Below the pieces are notes generated by a model. It was not told where the DNA came from. It did no database searches and was given only the letters and a program-made list of their open reading frames with translations. Below are positions 36,136 through 46,322 of a stretch of 64,000 nt of DNA, one piece after another. How positions within the stretch are numbered: position 1 is the stretch's first letter; the number at the start of each line of letters is the position of its first letter. Source of the DNA: Microvirga makkahensis (GTDB taxonomy: Bacteria > Pseudomonadota > Alphaproteobacteria > Rhizobiales > Beijerinckiaceae); NCBI RefSeq assembly GCF_009830105.1, contig NZ_WURB01000009.1, forward strand, positions 110,209 to 174,208, given 5' to 3'. Made by a program: the position numbers and the translations under genes.

Positions 36136-38061
36136 TCAACCTGCCGCGGTTTCTTCCGCCCGATCCTTCGGCCGGTCTTCCTCTTCAGCGCGCTTCAGGG
36201 TCTCGCGGGCTTGGTCGGCCTCGCGCTGACGGTTCCACATGGAGGCATAGACCCCGCCGAGCGCCAGAAGGCTCGCGTGATTACCCCGCTCCACGATGCG
36301 CCCGTGGTCGAGGACGATGATCTCGTCAGCCCCGATGACGGTGGACAGCCGATGGGCGATCACCAGGGTGGTGCGGCCGCGGCTGACCCGGTCGAGAGCG
36401 TCCTGGATCTCCTTCTCCGTGAAGGTGTCCAGGGCCGAGGTCGCCTCGTCGAGGACGAGGATCGGCGGGGCCTTCAGGATCGTGCGGGCAATGGCCACGC
36501 GCTGCTTCTCGCCGCCCGAGAGCTTGAGGCCACGCTCGCCCACGGGGGTGTCGTATCCCTCCGGCAGGAGACCGATGAATCGGTCGATCTGGGCGAGGCG
36601 CGCGGCCTCCCTCACCTCTTCCTGGGTCGCGTCCCAACGGCCGTACCGGATGTTGTATCCGATCGTGTCGTTGAACAGCACGGTATCCTGCGGGACCATG
36701 CCGATGACCTTGCGCAAGCTCGACTGCTGCACGTCCGCAATGTCCTGCCCGTCGATGAGGATGCGGCCGCTCGTGGGCTCGTAGAAGCGGAACAGCAGGC
36801 GCGAGATGGTCGACTTGCCCGCGCCCGAAGGCCCGACGATGGCGACCGTGTGCCCCGCCGGCACCTCGAAGGTCACGCCCTTCAGGATGGGACGCTCCGG
36901 AATATACGAGAAATGCACGTCCTCGAAGCGCACGATGGCCTGTTTGACCTCGAGCGGCTTCGAATCCGGCTTGTCCTGGATTTCCGGGTTGCGCTCGATG
37001 ATGTCGAACATGTCGTCGATGTCGATGAGCGCCTGCTTGATCTCGCGATAGAGCATGCCCATGAAGTTCAGCGGGATGTAGAGCTGGACCAGCATGGCGT
37101 TGACGAGCACGAAGCTGCCGACGGACACGCGGCCCGCCATGATGTCCCGGGCCGCCAGGACCATCACGATCGCCATGCCGATGGAGAAGATCACCGCCTG
37201 ACCGGCATTGAGCACGGCAAGGGAGGTATAGGTCTGGGTGGAGGCCCTCTCGTAGCGCTCCATCGAGCGGTCGTAGCGGGCGGTTTCCCGCTGCTCGGCG
37301 CCGAAATACTTCACCGTCTCGTAGTTCAGCAGGGAATCGACCGCCTTCGTATTGGCATCCGTGTCGGAGTCGTTCATCTGCTTGCGAATGGAAATTCGCC
37401 ACTGGGTCGCCTTGTACGTATAGGCGAGGTAGATCACCACCATCACGAAAACGACGGCGGAATAGACCCAGTCGAACTCCCAGGCCAGGAGTCCCAGCAC
37501 CAGCACGAACTCGAGAATGGTGGGAACCAGGGTCAGCACCACGAGACGCGAAAGATCCTCGATGCCTTCGCGGCCGCGCTCCAGAACGCGAGTCAGGCCG
37601 CCTGTCTTGCGCTCGAGATGGAAGCGCAGCGAAAGGCGGTGCATGTGCTCGAAGGCCTGGAGCGCCAGCTTACGCACCGCATGCATGGCGACCTTCGCGA
37701 AGAGCCCGTCGCGAACCTGCGTCAGCACCGCCATGAGTATGCGCGTGACGCCGTAGACGAGGGTGAGCAGGATCGGCGACTTCCATAACCAGGAGCCGGA
37801 GGCGGCGGCCGCCTCGGTCGCCAGGTTCCCGCTGCCCGTGACAGCCACCAGGGCATCCGTCGCCCATTTGAAGGCGAACGGCGTCACCATGGTCACGCCC
37901 TTGGCGACGAGGAGCAGGCCGAAGGCCAGAAAGACACGGCGCTGGAGGTCGGCTCGTCCCTGCGGCCAGAGATAGGGCCAGAGCTTCGTCCAGGTTGCGG
38001 ACAAGCCTTTGGGCCTGAGCACGGCGGCGCTCGTCGGGGGGACCGAGGAAGTGGGAGGCAT
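36136..38061 (-). CDS. Atm1-type ABC exporter (half-transporter)
   Basis: 641 aa homodimer-forming exporter. The six-helix membrane domain takes up about residues 30-340, with the conserved [12 protein letters not shown] stretch in the coupling region typical of mitochondrial Atm1 and its bacterial kin. The ATPase has Walker [10 protein letters not shown], signature LSGGEKQR, Walker [13 protein letters not shown] and the switch histidine in AHRLST. Bacterial Atm1 proteins export glutathione-linked metals or sulfur compounds. An ATG at 38061 is preferred over 38121, whose first 20 residues do not match homologues. It begins the group that continues into psd and pssA. Confidence 0.93.
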   Translation of the reverse strand: MPPTSSVPPTSAAVLRPKGLSATWTKLWPYLWPQGRADLQRRVFLAFGLLLVAKGVTMVTPFAFKWATDALVAVTGSGNLATEAAAASGSWLWKSPILLTLVYGVTRILMAVLTQVRDGLFAKVAMHAVRKLALQAFEHMHRLSLRFHLERKTGGLTRVLERGREGIEDLSRLVVLTLVPTILEFVLVLGLLAWEFDWVYSAVVFVMVVIYLAYTYKATQWRISIRKQMNDSDTDANTKAVDSLLNYETVKYFGAEQRETARYDRSMERYERASTQTYTSLAVLNAGQAVIFSIGMAIVMVLAARDIMAGRVSVGSFVLVNAMLVQLYIPLNFMGMLYREIKQALIDIDDMFDIIERNPEIQDKPDSKPLEVKQAIVRFEDVHFSYIPERPILKGVTFEVPAGHTVAIVGPSGAGKSTISRLLFRFYEPTSGRILIDGQDIADVQQSSLRKVIGMVPQDTVLFNDTIGYNIRYGRWDATQEEVREAARLAQIDRFIGLLPEGYDTPVGERGLKLSGGEKQRVAIARTILKAPPILVLDEATSALDTFTEKEIQDALDRVSRGRTTLVIAHRLSTVIGADEIIVLDHGRIVERGNHASLLALGGVYASMWNRQREADQARETLKRAEEEDRPKDRAEETAAG

Positions 38062-38147
38062 GACCAGAGAATCCGAATGAACCGTCGGCCCCGATATAAG
38101 GGTTCGGAGACAGGAATTCACCCCGCGGCGTTCACGGCCCCATCAGG

Positions 38148-39440
38148 CTAGTTGGTTTTCCGTTCCTCGCTGCTGGGAAGCACGAAAACCTGTCCCGGAT
38201 AGATGAGATCCGGATTGCGGATCTGGTCCTGGTTCGCCCCGTAAATGACGGTATAGCGGTAACCGCTACCGTAGATCCGCTGGCTGATCCGCCAGAGATT
38301 GTCGCCCCGGGAGACGATCGCGGTGTTGATGTTCGGGATCACGATCGTTCCGGCCGCAGCCACCTGGGCTTCGGCGCTGGCCCTCGCGGCTGGCTGCCCC
38401 TGGGTGGACGGAGATTGCGACGGCGGCGTCGTGCCCGGCGCCTCCCGCCGGGAGGAAGCCACCTGCACAGGCACGTTGAAAGCGACCTCGGCGCGGGATT
38501 TCACTTGGCCGGAGACCGGATCCACATCGTCGAGACGAATGCGGTAATCGCCCGGCCGGACGCCAGAGCCGATGGAGAAGGAGACCTTTCCGTCAGCCCC
38601 TGCCCCGCCGGGAGCGATAAGGGCGTCGTTGAGATACAGGCGGACCGTCGCGCCCGGAGCCGAGACGCCGGACACGAAGAGCTTTCCTTCCTCGGTCTCG
38701 ACGCTCACGATCTTGATCTCGGGCCGCGGCGCAGGCTGTGCCGGCGGCTCGGGGGCGGCATTCGCCTGCTGCTGCGGCGGCTGCGGCGCAGGCTGAGCGG
38801 GCCCTTCGGGTTGCGCCGGTTGCTCGGGCTCCTTCGGCGCATTCTGCGCGACCTGCGGCTCCGGCGGCTCCGGGTTGGAGAGGACGACCGTCGGCTGGTC
38901 CGGCGTGGTCAAGGTCACCAGGGGCCGCTTCTGGGCCGCGTCGATCACCACCGTCACGCTCTGGGTGGAGCGCTGGCGGGCCCCGTCCGGCGCAATCGAT
39001 TGCAGCACGATCTGGTGCGAGCCCGGCGGCAGGGCCGGAGGCACGATGGCGAAAAGCCCCGAAGCATCCGCGACGGCCCGGGAGTGGACCTGATCGCCTC
39101 TCAGGAGTTCGATGGTGGCGCCCGGAGCGGCGCGCCCTGCAATCACGCTTTCGCCATTGGGCTCGACCCGGACGAGATCGAAGGAGGGCACGATGGGAGC
39201 CTCGGCTGCCTTGGGAGCCGGGGCTCTGGTCTCCGCAGGCTTGGCGGGCGCGGACTCGGCCGGAGGGCTCTGCTGCGGCGCGGGCTGCTGGATGGCCGCC
39301 TGGGGCGCGGCTGCCGAGCCCGGGGGTTCAGGGGTGCTGGGCCAAGCCCAGTAGAGGGCGCCGACAAGAACCGCCACGACGCCGGCTGCCGCCGCGCCGA
39401 GAATCGCGATCGTTCCTTTGATTTCCGTTGCCTGCGCCAT
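38148..39440 (-). CDS. LysM-domain protein with membrane anchor
   Basis: 430 aa. A single helix near residues 10-32 (TIAILGAAAAGVVAVLVGAL) anchors it, with a periplasmic Pro/Ala/Gln-rich chain. Two Ig-like modules appear (GRAAPGATIELLRGD, then GVSAPGATVRLYLND), separated by a very proline-rich region. The C-terminal LysM domain reads IVSRGDNLWRISQRIYGSG and binds peptidoglycan. The architecture matches rhizobial YgaU/BON-less LysM proteins. The ATG at 39440 is preferred to 39473 because AGAGAAAAAG lies before it. Confidence 0.88.
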   Translation of the reverse strand: MAQATEIKGTIAILGAAAAGVVAVLVGALYWAWPSTPEPPGSAAAPQAAIQQPAPQQSPPAESAPAKPAETRAPAPKAAEAPIVPSFDLVRVEPNGESVIAGRAAPGATIELLRGDQVHSRAVADASGLFAIVPPALPPGSHQIVLQSIAPDGARQRSTQSVTVVIDAAQKRPLVTLTTPDQPTVVLSNPEPPEPQVAQNAPKEPEQPAQPEGPAQPAPQPPQQQANAAPEPPAQPAPRPEIKIVSVETEEGKLFVSGVSAPGATVRLYLNDALIAPGGAGADGKVSFSIGSGVRPGDYRIRLDDVDPVSGQVKSRAEVAFNVPVQVASSRREAPGTTPPSQSPSTQGQPAARASAEAQVAAAGTIVIPNINTAIVSRGDNLWRISQRIYGSGYRYTVIYGANQDQIRNPDLIYPGQVFVLPSSEERKTN

Positions 39441-39521
39441 GTGCTTTTTCTCTACCGGGGCACTTTCGTGCATTTAAACCGTTTATCTTTCAAAAGGCTA
39501 CGGCCATAAAAGGGAATCTCT

Positions 39522-40178
39522 ATGTTTTATGATACAACGCGGGAGGCTCCCCTCCTCCCCGAAGTGCCCATGTCAGATCTCAAACCCATCAAATCCATCT
39601 GTGTTTACTGCGGCTCCGGATTCGGAGACGATCCGGTCTTCGCCGAAACGGCGGCGGCACTGGGTCGAGCCATGGCCGAGCAGGAAATCAATCTCGTCTA
39701 TGGCGGGGGCAATGTGGGCCTGATGGGCACGATTGCCCAGGCCGTGCTCGACCATGGCGGTTATGTCACGGGCATCATCCCGGACTTCCTGAAGTCGCGC
39801 GAAAAGCTCCTCGACGAGGTCCAGGAGACCATCGTCGTGTCGGACATGCACACCCGCAAGCGTATGATGTTCGAGAGAGCGGACGCCTTCGTGGCGCTCC
39901 CCGGCGGCATCGGAACGCTGGAAGAACTCGTGGAACAGATGACCTGGGCGCAGCTCGGCCGCCACACGAAACCGATTCTGATGCTCAGCACCAAAGGTTT
40001 CTGGAAGCCGCTTCTCACCCTCTTCGCCCATATGCGCGACCAGGGCTTCATCCGCGCGGGCCTGGAACTCAATTATCTGGTGGCCGAAAAGGTCGAGGAC
40101 GTGATTCCCATGCTCGAGGCTTCCGCCCGCCGCATCGGCATCGTCGAGAATGCGGATCTGATCGAAACGAAGTTCTGA
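39522..40178 (+). CDS. LOG-family (TIGR00730) phosphoribohydrolase
   Basis: 218 aa Rossmann-fold enzyme. It carries ICVYCGSGFGDDP, VYGGGNVGLMG, the HTRKRMMFERADAFVALPGG catalytic stretch and PGGIGTLEEL. Members cut cytokinin-riboside or other nucleoside monophosphates to free base and ribose 5-phosphate. Bacterial ones are often AMP/purine-directed; which applies here cannot be told. AAGGGA six bases before the first ATG favours the start used; an ATG at 39570 (MSDLKPIKS) would match homologues more closely. Confidence 0.9.
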   Translation: MFYDTTREAPLLPEVPMSDLKPIKSICVYCGSGFGDDPVFAETAAALGRAMAEQEINLVYGGGNVGLMGTIAQAVLDHGGYVTGIIPDFLKSREKLLDEVQETIVVSDMHTRKRMMFERADAFVALPGGIGTLEELVEQMTWAQLGRHTKPILMLSTKGFWKPLLTLFAHMRDQGFIRAGLELNYLVAEKVEDVIPMLEASARRIGIVENADLIETKF

Positions 40179-40187
40179 ATCGGCCGC

Positions 40188-40637
40188 TCATCCTGCGCGG
40201 GACAGAACCAGCCCGCCCAGGATGAGCAGCGCCGCCACGACGCGCTGCCAGGAAATTTCCTGAACCGGAAGCCCGAAGGCGCCGACGGCGTCGAGCACCA
40301 GAGCCGCGATCACCTGCCCGAACACCAGCGCCGCCACGGTGCTCACCGCGCCGAGCTGCGGCACGCCCCAGATCACGATCGCTACGTAGAACGCGCCGAG
40401 GACCCCACCGAGCCATGCCCACCAGGGCGCGGAGGCGATGGCGCTGCCCGTGGGCAGGACGCCGCGAAACGCACTGACGGCCGCCAGGATCACGAAACCG
40501 ATGCCGAACGAGATGCAGGCTGCCAGCAGCGGGTCACCGAGAGCGCGCGCGAGCGCCGCGTTGATGGGGGCCTGCGACGACAGAAAGACGCCGCCGATGA
40601 GAATGCCGGACAGGGGCAGGAGGAGCGAAAGGTTCAT
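40188..40637 (-). CDS. DMT-superfamily transporter (DUF606/YdcZ type)
   Basis: 149 aa, five hydrophobic segments in the pattern of the small YdcZ/DUF606 half-type drug/metabolite transporters: LLLPLSGILIGGVFLSSQAP, INAALARALGDPLLAACISF, then WWAWLGGVLGAFYVAIVIWG and a final LLILGGLVLSR helix. It probably works as a dimer. The substrate is unknown. The ATG at 40637 is favoured over the one at 40670. Convergent with the LOG gene, nine bases apart. Confidence 0.87.
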   Translation of the reverse strand: MNLSLLLPLSGILIGGVFLSSQAPINAALARALGDPLLAACISFGIGFVILAAVSAFRGVLPTGSAIASAPWWAWLGGVLGAFYVAIVIWGVPQLGAVSTVAALVFGQVIAALVLDAVGAFGLPVQEISWQRVVAALLILGGLVLSRAG

Positions 40638-40673
40638 TGGATCGACTTGGTTCTGGAATGAACGGTTCATAGC

Positions 40674-40712
40674 GTATCAGGGAGAAATGTGGACCCGGTT
40701 TTCCGCGCCTCT
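40674..40712. repeat. Rhizobial-type palindromic element, copy
   Basis: GCGTATCAGGGAGAAATGTG followed by GACCCGGTTTTCCGCG. Degenerate copy of the 35076 element, next to hairpin repeat copy 2. Confidence 0.55.
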
Positions 40713-40731
40713 CCGTTCCCCCCGGCTCCCT

Positions 40732-40845
40732 CTCATGTCATCACCGGCACAGGGCCGGTGATTCCGATCCATGGGAGCGCTTGCGTCCTTCGCATGGGGA
40801 TGGCCGGAACTGATCCCCGGATCAAGTCCGGAGACGACCATGACA
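40732..40845. repeat. Paired-hairpin intergenic repeat, copy 2
   Basis: Downstream of cimA. First hairpin TCACCGG/CCGGTGA (40741-40761), spacer with ATGGGAGCGCTTGCG, then GATGGCCGG and a second hairpin CCGGAACTGATC/GATCAAGTCCGG (40804-40831). The clearest full copy in the window. Confidence 0.85.
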
Positions 40846-40950
40846 TGACGAATGGGCCTCAGGCACTCTTGCCGATGCGCATCGCCCGGACGTTGTGACC
40901 GCCAGCCTCTACCCCTCCTCACAAGGGGAGCGAAGAAAGCCGGCACCTCT

Positions 40951-42546
40951 CTACAGCATCGCCCCGCTCTTGAGCAGCTTGTAGATCATGGAATCGGTCA
41001 GCGCCTGGAACGAGGCATCGATGATGTTCGCGGACACCCCGATGGTGGTCCAGCGATCGCCCGACGCATCGGCGAATTCGATCAGCACGCGGGTCACGGC
41101 ATCCGAACCGCCCTGGTAGATGCGCACCTTGTAATCCACCAATTCCAGATCTTGGATCAGATGCTGATACTTGCCGAGATCCTTGCGCAGGGCGACGTCG
41201 AGCGCGTTAACCGGGCCGTTCCCCTCGGCTGCAGAGATGAGAACCTCGTCGCCCACGCGCACCTTCACGATGGCTTCCGATGCGGTGACGAGTTCGCCCA
41301 TCGCGTTGTAGCGGCGCTCCACGTTCACCGAGAATCGCTCCACGTCGAAGAAGGCCGGCACCTCGCCGAGCATCCGCTTGACCAGCACGTAGAAGGAGGC
41401 GTCCGCGCCTTCGAAGGCGAAGCCCTCCGCCTCCTTGCGCTTCACCTCGTCGAGCACGCGCCCGATGCGCGGGTCGCCTTTCTCCAAAGAGAAGCCGCAA
41501 CGCTTGAGCTCCGCGAGAATGTTGGACTGCCCGCCCTGATCGGAGACGAGAACCTTGCGCAGGTTGCCGACGACCTCGGGCTCCACATGCTCGTAGGTGC
41601 GCGGGTCCTTCAGAACGGCGGAGGCATGGATTCCCGCCTTGGTTGCGAAGGCGCTCGCACCGACGAATGGCGCGTGCCGGTTGGGCTGGCGGTTGAGGAT
41701 CTCGTCCACCTGCCGCGAGACATGGGTGAGCCCGCCCAGCGCCTCGTCCGCGACGCCGAGATCGAAGCGGGAGGCATAAGCATCCTTCAGCTTCAGCGCG
41801 CCGATAAGCGTGATGAGGTTCGCGTTGCCGCAACGCTCGCCGAGGCCGTTGAGCGTGCCCTGGACATGCCGCGCGCCCGCCTCCACCGCCGCGAGCGAAT
41901 TGGCGACGGCGCAGCCGCAATCGTCATGGGCGTGGATGCCCAGATGCGCGCCCGGCACGACGGCTGTCACGGTCTCCACGATCTGCGTCACCTCGTGAGG
42001 CAGCGTGCCGCCGTTGGTGTCGCAGAGCACGACCCAGCGCGCGCCCGCCTCGTAAGCCGTCTTCGCGCAGGAGAGCGCATAATCCGGATTGGCCTTGTAA
42101 CCATCGAAGAAGTGCTCGCAATCGACGATCACCTCGCGCCCCCTGGCACACGCGGCCTCGACGCTGTCCCGGATTCCGGCGAGGTTCTCGTCGAGCGTCG
42201 TCTCGAGCGCCACGCGCACGTGATAGTCCCAGGATTTCGCCACGAAGCAGATCGCGTCGGCCTGGGCCTCCAACAGAGCCGAAACGCCGGTGTCGTTCGA
42301 GACCGAGCGCCCCGCCCGCTTGGTCATGCCGAAGGCCGTGAACTTGGCGTTCTTGGTGCGCTTCTCCGAGAAGAAGGTGGTGTCGAGGGGATTCGCGCCC
42401 GGATAGCCACCCTCCACGTAATCGATGCCGAGCCGGTCGAGCAGCGTGGCGATGGCTCGCTTGTCGTCGAGCGAGAAATCGACGCCGGTGGTCTGCGCCC
42501 CGTCGCGCAATGTGGTGTCGAAGAGATAGACGCGCTCGCGGGTCAT
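40951..42546 (-). CDS. cimA: Citramalate synthase
   Basis: 531 aa enzyme condensing pyruvate and acetyl-CoA to citramalate, the threonine-independent way to isoleucine. The catalytic TIM barrel opens with YLFDTTLRDGAQTTGVDFSL and has HAHDDCGCAVANSLAAVEAG and the NGLGERCGNANL stretch. The C-terminal about 120 residues form the leucine/isoleucine feedback domain (VNALDVALRKDL, then DYKVRIYQGGSDAVTRVLIE). The TIGR00977-type length and features distinguish it from 2-isopropylmalate synthase. The ATG at 42546 overlaps the stop of the upstream GNAT gene by ATGA. Confidence 0.9.
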   Translation of the reverse strand: MTRERVYLFDTTLRDGAQTTGVDFSLDDKRAIATLLDRLGIDYVEGGYPGANPLDTTFFSEKRTKNAKFTAFGMTKRAGRSVSNDTGVSALLEAQADAICFVAKSWDYHVRVALETTLDENLAGIRDSVEAACARGREVIVDCEHFFDGYKANPDYALSCAKTAYEAGARWVVLCDTNGGTLPHEVTQIVETVTAVVPGAHLGIHAHDDCGCAVANSLAAVEAGARHVQGTLNGLGERCGNANLITLIGALKLKDAYASRFDLGVADEALGGLTHVSRQVDEILNRQPNRHAPFVGASAFATKAGIHASAVLKDPRTYEHVEPEVVGNLRKVLVSDQGGQSNILAELKRCGFSLEKGDPRIGRVLDEVKRKEAEGFAFEGADASFYVLVKRMLGEVPAFFDVERFSVNVERRYNAMGELVTASEAIVKVRVGDEVLISAAEGNGPVNALDVALRKDLGKYQHLIQDLELVDYKVRIYQGGSDAVTRVLIEFADASGDRWTTIGVSANIIDASFQALTDSMIYKLLKSGAML

Positions 42547-43052
42547 GACGACAGCTTCCTGTCCTCGGCAGGCGCGAGGCGCTTTTCCATCGTGGTGGTT
42601 CCGAGCCACTCGTCGCCGAGCGACAATGTGTTGCGGCGCTGAGGCTGGAAGCCGTGCTTCTGGAAAAAGGGCTGCGCGTTGTCGCTGACCTCCGCCACGA
42701 GGCGCTTCGCGCCGCGTGCGGTGGCGAGCTTCTCGACCGCGTCGTAGAGCATGGTGCCGATCCCCTGCCCCGCTGCGGCGGGATGCACGTGGAACAGCTC
42801 GATCAGCTCGTTGTCCTTGAGCGCGATGAAGCCGACGGCCGAGCCTTCGACCGTCGCGACGAGGGTGAGATCCTTCGCCAGCCTTCCGGCGAAATCCTCC
42901 TCCTCGGCCTGGAGCATCCAGGCCTCCTGCTGGGCCTCGCTGTAATCCTCGCCCGTCAGCTCCTCGATGCTCGCCTGGAAGATCTCGACAAGCGTCGGAA
43001 GGTCGGCGGGAAGGAAGGGACGGAGTCCCGGTTTCGACAACGACTGTCCCAT
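42543..43052 (-). CDS. GNAT family N-acetyltransferase
   Basis: 169 aa acetyltransferase. The fold begins RPFLPADLPTLVEIFQASI; the acetyl-CoA loop is HVHPAAAGQGIGTMLYDAV, and VSDNAQPFFQKHGFQPQ completes the family pattern. Coupled by ATGA overlap to cimA, which may only reflect co-transcription. Substrate unknown. An ATG two codons earlier (43058) is also possible. Confidence 0.88.
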   Translation of the reverse strand: MGQSLSKPGLRPFLPADLPTLVEIFQASIEELTGEDYSEAQQEAWMLQAEEEDFAGRLAKDLTLVATVEGSAVGFIALKDNELIELFHVHPAAAGQGIGTMLYDAVEKLATARGAKRLVAEVSDNAQPFFQKHGFQPQRRNTLSLGDEWLGTTTMEKRLAPAEDRKLSS

Positions 43053-43087
43053 CAGCATGCCTCCCAGCTCGATGCGCGGGCGACTGC

Positions 43088-43192
43088 GCGTCCGTCACCA
43101 CCGGCCCTGTGTCGGGGGTCCCGATCATGGAAGGCGCCGCGCTTTTCTTCGCCGGGACGGCCGGGACGAGCCCGGCCATGACGATCGGAGAC
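43088..43192. repeat. Paired-hairpin intergenic repeat, copy 3
   Basis: Between the GNAT start and the cysS end. Contains GTCACCACCGGCCCTGTG, then GCGCCGCGCTTTTC and GACGGCCGGGACGAGCCCGG. The first hairpin is partly degenerate. Confidence 0.75.
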
Positions 43193-43200
43193 AATTTTGG

Positions 43201-44670
43201 TCATCGCGCGACCTCCCAGGTGGTGGTGCCGTCCTTGTTGTCCTTCACCACGACGTTGAGCGCCGCGAGTTCGTCGCGGATGCGGTCGGACTCGGGCCAG
43301 TTCTTCGCGGCGCGCGCTTCCTTGCGGGCGGCAATCAGGCGCTCGATCACGGCGGGATCGACTGCGAGCGAAGCCCGCTTGCGGGCCTTCCAGCCCTCCA
43401 CCCCTTCCCGTAGGAAGCCCATCGCGCGCAGATTGGCACCGAGCTCGTCATGGGCGCCCTCGCCGTCGAGAGCATGCAGCTCCGCCAGCATCTTCGGCGT
43501 GTTGAGGTCGTCGGCAAGCGCTTCGACGATATGTTCCGACCACTGCGCCCTCTCGCCGTGACCGGCCAGCTCGTACCATCGGTCGAGGGTCTTCTGGCTC
43601 TCCTCGAGCCCCTTCACGGTCCAGTCGATCGGCTGGCGATAATGGGTGCGCAGCATGTTGAAGCGCAGCACCTCGCCGGGCCAATCCTTCAGCAGGTCAT
43701 GGATGGTGAAGAAGTTGCCCAGTGACTTCGACATCTTCTCTCCTTCCACCTGCAGGAAGCCGTTGTGCATCCAGACATTGGCCATGCGCGGTGTCTGGAA
43801 AGCGCAGCAGCTCTGCGCGATCTCGTTCTCGTGGTGCGGGAACACGAGGTCGATGCCGCCGCCATGGATGTCGAAAATCTCGCGTTCCGTCGGGTCGCTG
43901 CAGGAAAGCCGCGTCTCGAAGGCCTGGATCAGGTGCTTCCAGGACATGGCGGAGCACTCGATATGCCAACCGGGTCGGCCCGGAGTCTTGATCCCTGCCG
44001 GAGACGGCCAGGCCGGATCCTGCGGCCCCGAGGGCTTCCAGAGCACGAAATCCATCGGATCGCGCTTGTAGGGAGCCACGTCCACACGTGCGCCGGAGAG
44101 CAGTTCGTCGAGGGAGCGCTTCGAGAGTGCGCCGTATTTCGGCAGCCCAGACAGCTCCTGCATGCTGGCGACGGAGAAGAGCACGTGGTCCTCTGCCACG
44201 TAAGCATTACCCCTTTCGATCAGCCGCTCGATGATCATACGCATCTCGCTGATGTGCTCGGTGGCCCTAGGTTCCACGAAGCTGGGCCGTATGCCGGGGA
44301 TGTTCACGTCCTCCGGCATGAGGACGCCGAGCGCCTGGATGTCGGCGTGGAACTGCTCCTCGGTCTTCAGGGTCACCTCACGGATGGCCTCGTTGTGAGG
44401 CAGGCCCGGATAATCGCGGGCGGCGCGGGCGTTAATCTTGTCGTCCACATCCGTGATGTTGCGCACATACGTTACGGCTTCCGCACCGTAAACATGTCTC
44501 AGCAGACGGAACAGAAGGTCGAAGACGATAATGGGGCGGGCGTTACCGATATGTGCATAGTCGTAGACCGTGGGGCCGCAGACATACATGCGCACGTTCC
44601 CGGGGTCGATCGGGACGAAAGCGTCCTTCGACCGAGTGAGTGTGTTGTAGAGCTTCAGCTGAGGCGCCAT
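43201..44670 (-). CDS. cysS: Cysteine-tRNA ligase
   Basis: 489 aa class I aminoacyl-tRNA synthetase. Zinc-binding C31 in [16 protein letters not shown] (HIGN at 40-43), [10 protein letters not shown] for the second zinc cysteine, HENEIAQS, and the KMSKS loop in [10 protein letters not shown]. The C-terminal helical part includes LADDLNTP. Normal length (E. coli 461). It appears to be a single gene, divergent from the exported protein at 44965. Confidence 0.97.
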   Translation of the reverse strand: MAPQLKLYNTLTRSKDAFVPIDPGNVRMYVCGPTVYDYAHIGNARPIIVFDLLFRLLRHVYGAEAVTYVRNITDVDDKINARAARDYPGLPHNEAIREVTLKTEEQFHADIQALGVLMPEDVNIPGIRPSFVEPRATEHISEMRMIIERLIERGNAYVAEDHVLFSVASMQELSGLPKYGALSKRSLDELLSGARVDVAPYKRDPMDFVLWKPSGPQDPAWPSPAGIKTPGRPGWHIECSAMSWKHLIQAFETRLSCSDPTEREIFDIHGGGIDLVFPHHENEIAQSCCAFQTPRMANVWMHNGFLQVEGEKMSKSLGNFFTIHDLLKDWPGEVLRFNMLRTHYRQPIDWTVKGLEESQKTLDRWYELAGHGERAQWSEHIVEALADDLNTPKMLAELHALDGEGAHDELGANLRAMGFLREGVEGWKARKRASLAVDPAVIERLIAARKEARAAKNWPESDRIRDELAALNVVVKDNKDGTTTWEVAR

Positions 44671-44964
44671 GAAACCAAGTCCCTGTCAGGCCACAAGGCC
44701 GGAGTTTGGTTTCATTCTTGGAATGAGAACGAGACGGCTCCAGCCAGCGTGGCGCGCTAGCCGCAAATAATCCCGGAAATGAGGATTGTTGCCGTGTTCA
44801 TGAAACAATCAATGCCTCGTCGGCGGACAGGCGTCAAGGTTCCCGTGCCAATGAGCACAGTTCATTTGCACACATGCAAGAAACGGGTCTTTACCAAACC
44901 CGTTAGACCTTTATTCACGGGCTTCCGTGATACTGAAGCACGAATTCAATCAATGAGGTTTTCT

Positions 44965-45291
44965 ATGCGCCGCGCATATGCCGTGCTCGGGTTGGGCACA
45001 GCCGTGTTCCTTGCTGCCGCGTCCTTGACGCTGCTTCCGAACGGCACACAGGCCTCATCGACCGAAGCGACCTTCCTCGTCCCTGCCGCCGATGGCTACG
45101 GCGTCGCGGAATGTCTCATCTCAAACCAGGCTTGTGGCCAAGTTGTGGCAGACACCTGGTGCGAGGCTCAAGGCTATGCCCGAGCCGTTTCGTTCCGGCA
45201 GCTCCGGATCGAGGAGACGACAGGCTCCATCCAGAAGGTGTCGATCAAAACCGACGAGCTCCGCCCGATCTCGGTCACCTGCTCGAACTGA
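44965..45291 (+). CDS. Small exported hypothetical protein
   Basis: 108 aa. MRRAYAVLGLGTAVFLAAAS is a signal peptide, probably cut after THQ-like residues near TQASS. The mature part has three cysteines (AECLISNQACGQVV, DTWCEAQGY) and a final VTCSN. Cysteine pairs suggest disulfides in the periplasm. GAGG six bases before the ATG at 44965 decides the start; an ATG at 44953 lacks one. Unknown family, though similar short proteins are common in Hyphomicrobiales. Confidence 0.65.
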   Translation: MRRAYAVLGLGTAVFLAAASLTLLPNGTQASSTEATFLVPAADGYGVAECLISNQACGQVVADTWCEAQGYARAVSFRQLRIEETTGSIQKVSIKTDELRPISVTCSN

Positions 45292-45326
45292 TTCCGTCCC
45301 ACAGTAACGCTGGCGGCAAACCGGTC

Positions 45327-46229
45327 TCAGGGCTCCCGTGAGACAGGCAGGCATGTCAGCAGGGCCCGGGCGGTCTTCAGGACAGTCCGGGTCAAGTCCG
45401 CCATCACCGGACCGACAATCCGGCTTTCCTGCCAGAACAGGGGCACCTCCAGCGGAAGCGACGGTTTCAGCGCTACCAGTCGACCGGTACGCAGGTGCTC
45501 CCTTACCGAGACTTCCGGATTCATCCCCCACCCCAACCCGGCAAGCGCGGCATCCACGAAAGCCTGCGACGAGGGCAGCCAATGGAGCGGCGGACGTATC
45601 TCCGCATCGAAGGCCTGTCGCAACCAGGCATGCTGCAGGCGGTCCTTCTGATTGAAGATCAGGCAGGGCGCGCGGGCGACCGTCTCCCGGTCGAGGCCGC
45701 CGGAGAACCAGCGTTCGACGAAACCGGGGCTGGCCGTCGCAATGTAGCGCATCGCTCCCAAAGGACGGCAGTTGCAGCCCTGGATCGGCGTTCCGTGAGA
45801 GGTCACGGCTGCCATCACTTCCCCGCGCCGCAGCCAATCCGCGCTGTAATCCTGGTCGTCGAGGACGAGATCGAACAGATACCCCGTGGCCTCCGCCATG
45901 GCCGGAATGAACCATGTGGCGAGGCTGTCTGCGTTCACGGCAATACGCAGCGTCACGGATTGCGTGTCAGCCTTGAGTCCCGGAAGGGTACGACGGAGCG
46001 AGCTTTCGAGCAGGGCGACCTGCTCCACATGCTGGCACAGGCGTTGCCCGGCTTCCGTCGGCACACAGGGCTGACCTCGGATGACGAGAACCGTCCCAAT
46101 CCTTTCCTCCAGCAGCTTGATTCTCTGAGAAACCGCCGAAGGCGTCACGTTCAGGTACTGCGCCGCCCGCTCGAAGCTGCCGGTCCGGATCACGGCAGCG
46201 AGGGCGGACAGGTGGGCATAGTCCAGCAT
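45327..46229 (-). CDS. argP: LysR-type regulator ArgP/LysG
   Basis: 300 aa LysR-family activator. The winged helix-turn-helix is MLDYAHLSALAAVIRTGSFE and AAQYLNVTPSAVSQRIKLLE, very like ArgP/IciA. The effector domain spans about 90-295. Members sense lysine and arginine and turn on the exporter gene. It is divergent from argO with a 93-base spacer that contains a 15-bp palindrome, the probable binding site. Confidence 0.94.
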   Translation of the reverse strand: MLDYAHLSALAAVIRTGSFERAAQYLNVTPSAVSQRIKLLEERIGTVLVIRGQPCVPTEAGQRLCQHVEQVALLESSLRRTLPGLKADTQSVTLRIAVNADSLATWFIPAMAEATGYLFDLVLDDQDYSADWLRRGEVMAAVTSHGTPIQGCNCRPLGAMRYIATASPGFVERWFSGGLDRETVARAPCLIFNQKDRLQHAWLRQAFDAEIRPPLHWLPSSQAFVDAALAGLGWGMNPEVSVREHLRTGRLVALKPSLPLEVPLFWQESRIVGPVMADLTRTVLKTARALLTCLPVSREP

Positions 46230-46231
46230 GG

Positions 46232-46246
46232 ATTAGAACTTCTAAT
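46232..46246. promoter_or_regulatory. ArgP operator candidate
   Basis: Perfect inverted repeat ATTAGAACTTCTAAT (arms of seven around C), three bases in front of the argP start and about 80 bases before argO. LysR-type regulators bind such T-N11-A dyads in divergent promoters. Confidence 0.75.
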
Positions 46247-46322
46247 GTGAGAGCAGCTCTTTTAACTACCCTAATCCCATGGACGCACCTAGGGAGGATG
46301 GTCTCTCGTTTGGATCATCGAC

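Noticed and set aside
36013..37788. A 591-codon open frame opposite the Atm1-type exporter
   Set aside because: It is a GC-driven mirror of a gene with complete ABC motifs; its translation is low-complexity His/Asp/Arg-rich with no domain.
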